Below are positions 63,401 to 64,000 of a DNA stretch of 64,000 nucleotides, piece by piece. A model generated the notes under the pieces. That model ran no database searches, was not told the origin of the DNA, and was given only the letters and a program-made list of their open reading frames with translations. Source of the stretch: Gottfriedia acidiceleris (GTDB taxonomy: Bacteria > Bacillota > Bacilli > Bacillales > Bacillaceae_G); contig NZ_SCFN01000004.1 in the NCBI RefSeq assembly GCF_004138285.1, positions 372,001 to 436,000 of the forward strand, in the 5' to 3' direction. Each line of letters starts with the position of its first letter. Position 1 is the stretch's first letter. Made by a program: the position numbers and the translations under genes.

Positions 63401-64000
63401 TTAAACAAGCTCATTGTTTTTCCTGAATCTATTTACAATTGACTGGGTGAACTGATTAGCTCGTTCAACATCGCCTTTTTTGAAATAGTAATCAAACAAT
63501 TTAATTTCATATGTTTCTGTGGCAAGCTCATAACCCTTTTTCTTAAAAAATGGATACGCAGCTGACTCTAAATAATCATAATATTCGTCTTTCAAATTTT
63601 GAATTTTAAATACATGTAACTGAAAATAATGTAAATACATTGTATCATTTAACTTCTTAGCTAAAGAAAGTCCTTCATGTGCTACTTTTAGCAAATCTGT
63701 TTCAGATTGTAGGCCTAACTTTGTAGCAGTGTTTAGATAACCTTCTAATGTTACTAGATAATGTGGATGACTAGGATCACGTAGCATCAAAGACTGACTA
63801 TAATTTTCGAATGCTTTTTCGTAGTACCCATTTCGAAATAGTTGATAAGCATAGTTATGAAGAAGTTTTGCCTTTTGATCAATTAATCCTAAATTATCTG
63901 CCATTTCTATTAATCTTGGGTAACCAGAATCCTTTGTATCAAAAATTTCTTCTTGTTCAACTTGAATTAGCATTAGCATTTCCGTTTCAAGTATTCTATT
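63401..64000 (-). CDS. TPR-repeat protein, probably C-terminal part of a peptide-responsive regulator (5' end cut)
   Basis: The frame is open from the stop at 63401 to the right edge (200 codons visible), and the first ATG at 63979 is not a convincing start. It consists of helical TPR units: KAKLLHNYAYQLFRNGYYEKAFENYSQSL, YLVTLEGYLNTATKLG, YLHYFQLHVFKIQN, YELATETYEIKLFDYYFKKGDVERANQFTQSIV. Such a tail is typical of XRE-HTH/TPR regulators (NprR/PlcR/Rap-like) of Bacillus that sense secreted peptides; the HTH would lie outside the window. Its closeness to the protease genes fits, but is not proof. Confidence 0.65.
   Translation of the reverse strand, partial: NRILETEMLMLIQVEQEEIFDTKDSGYPRLIEMADNLGLIDQKAKLLHNYAYQLFRNGYYEKAFENYSQSLMLRDPSHPHYLVTLEGYLNTATKLGLQSETDLLKVAHEGLSLAKKLNDTMYLHYFQLHVFKIQNLKDEYYDYLESAAYPFFKKKGYELATETYEIKLFDYYFKKGDVERANQFTQSIVNRFRKNNELV

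Overview
The window is low-GC Firmicute DNA (by eye about one third G+C) from an endospore-forming Bacillaceae-type organism. Pointers are a GerA-type spore germinant receptor operon, ydaO-class c-di-AMP riboswitches, Bacillus-type ribosome binding sites (GGAGG), CodY/CcpA-like sites and a Bacillus-type gas vesicle operon. I see no tRNA, rRNA, CRISPR array, prophage or intact insertion sequence. Two genes are cut by the window: a LysR regulator at the left edge and a TPR protein at the right edge.

Layout. 1-5.1 kb: truncated LysR regulator, a decayed tail of a dockerin-bearing protease, two overlapping lipase paralogues (one has lost its catalytic residues), a ferritin-like protein, and a MarR regulator next to a flavodoxin-fold oxidoreductase. 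5.2-23.6 kb: an ion-homeostasis island with KimA (own c-di-AMP riboswitch), a CPA2 antiporter, a Ktr-type K+ channel pair, a CPA1 antiporter, and the kdp operon (28-aa small ORF, kdpF, A, B, C and an internally duplicated KdpD-like protein without a kinase). The kdp leader carries a c-di-AMP riboswitch, and back to back with it on the other strand is a third one in front of a DUF2294 gene and a small two-CBS protein. A duplicated exported-peptide gene and a SDR/MerR pair sit inside this island. 23.6-31.8 kb: gene remnants, then reductive pyrimidine catabolism (PreT, PreA, dihydropyrimidinase) and an aminotransferase plus semialdehyde dehydrogenase that can take beta-alanine to acetyl-CoA; N-carbamoyl-beta-alanine amidohydrolase is not present here. 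31.8-37.5 kb: a Bacillaceae repeat element, a TVP38-type membrane protein, a zinc-peptidase remnant and the gerABC-like operon. 37.6-41.2 kb: a large secreted S8 protease. 41.9-45.9 kb: nine-gene gas vesicle operon gvpAONFGLSKJ. 46.2-53.0 kb: YkfC/YkfB murein-peptide recycling pair, a DUF3870 protein, a two-domain secreted nucleotidase. 53.1-64 kb: LysR regulator, two giant secreted S8 proteases with dockerin-like C-termini, and a TPR regulator fragment.

How it works together: three K+ uptake systems and two cation/proton antiporters are grouped, and three separate transcripts in the island start with c-di-AMP riboswitches followed by intrinsic terminators, so high c-di-AMP should shut K+ import. 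The most notable system is the divergent riboswitch pair, which places an uncharacterised DUF2294 + CBS module under the same signal as Kdp.
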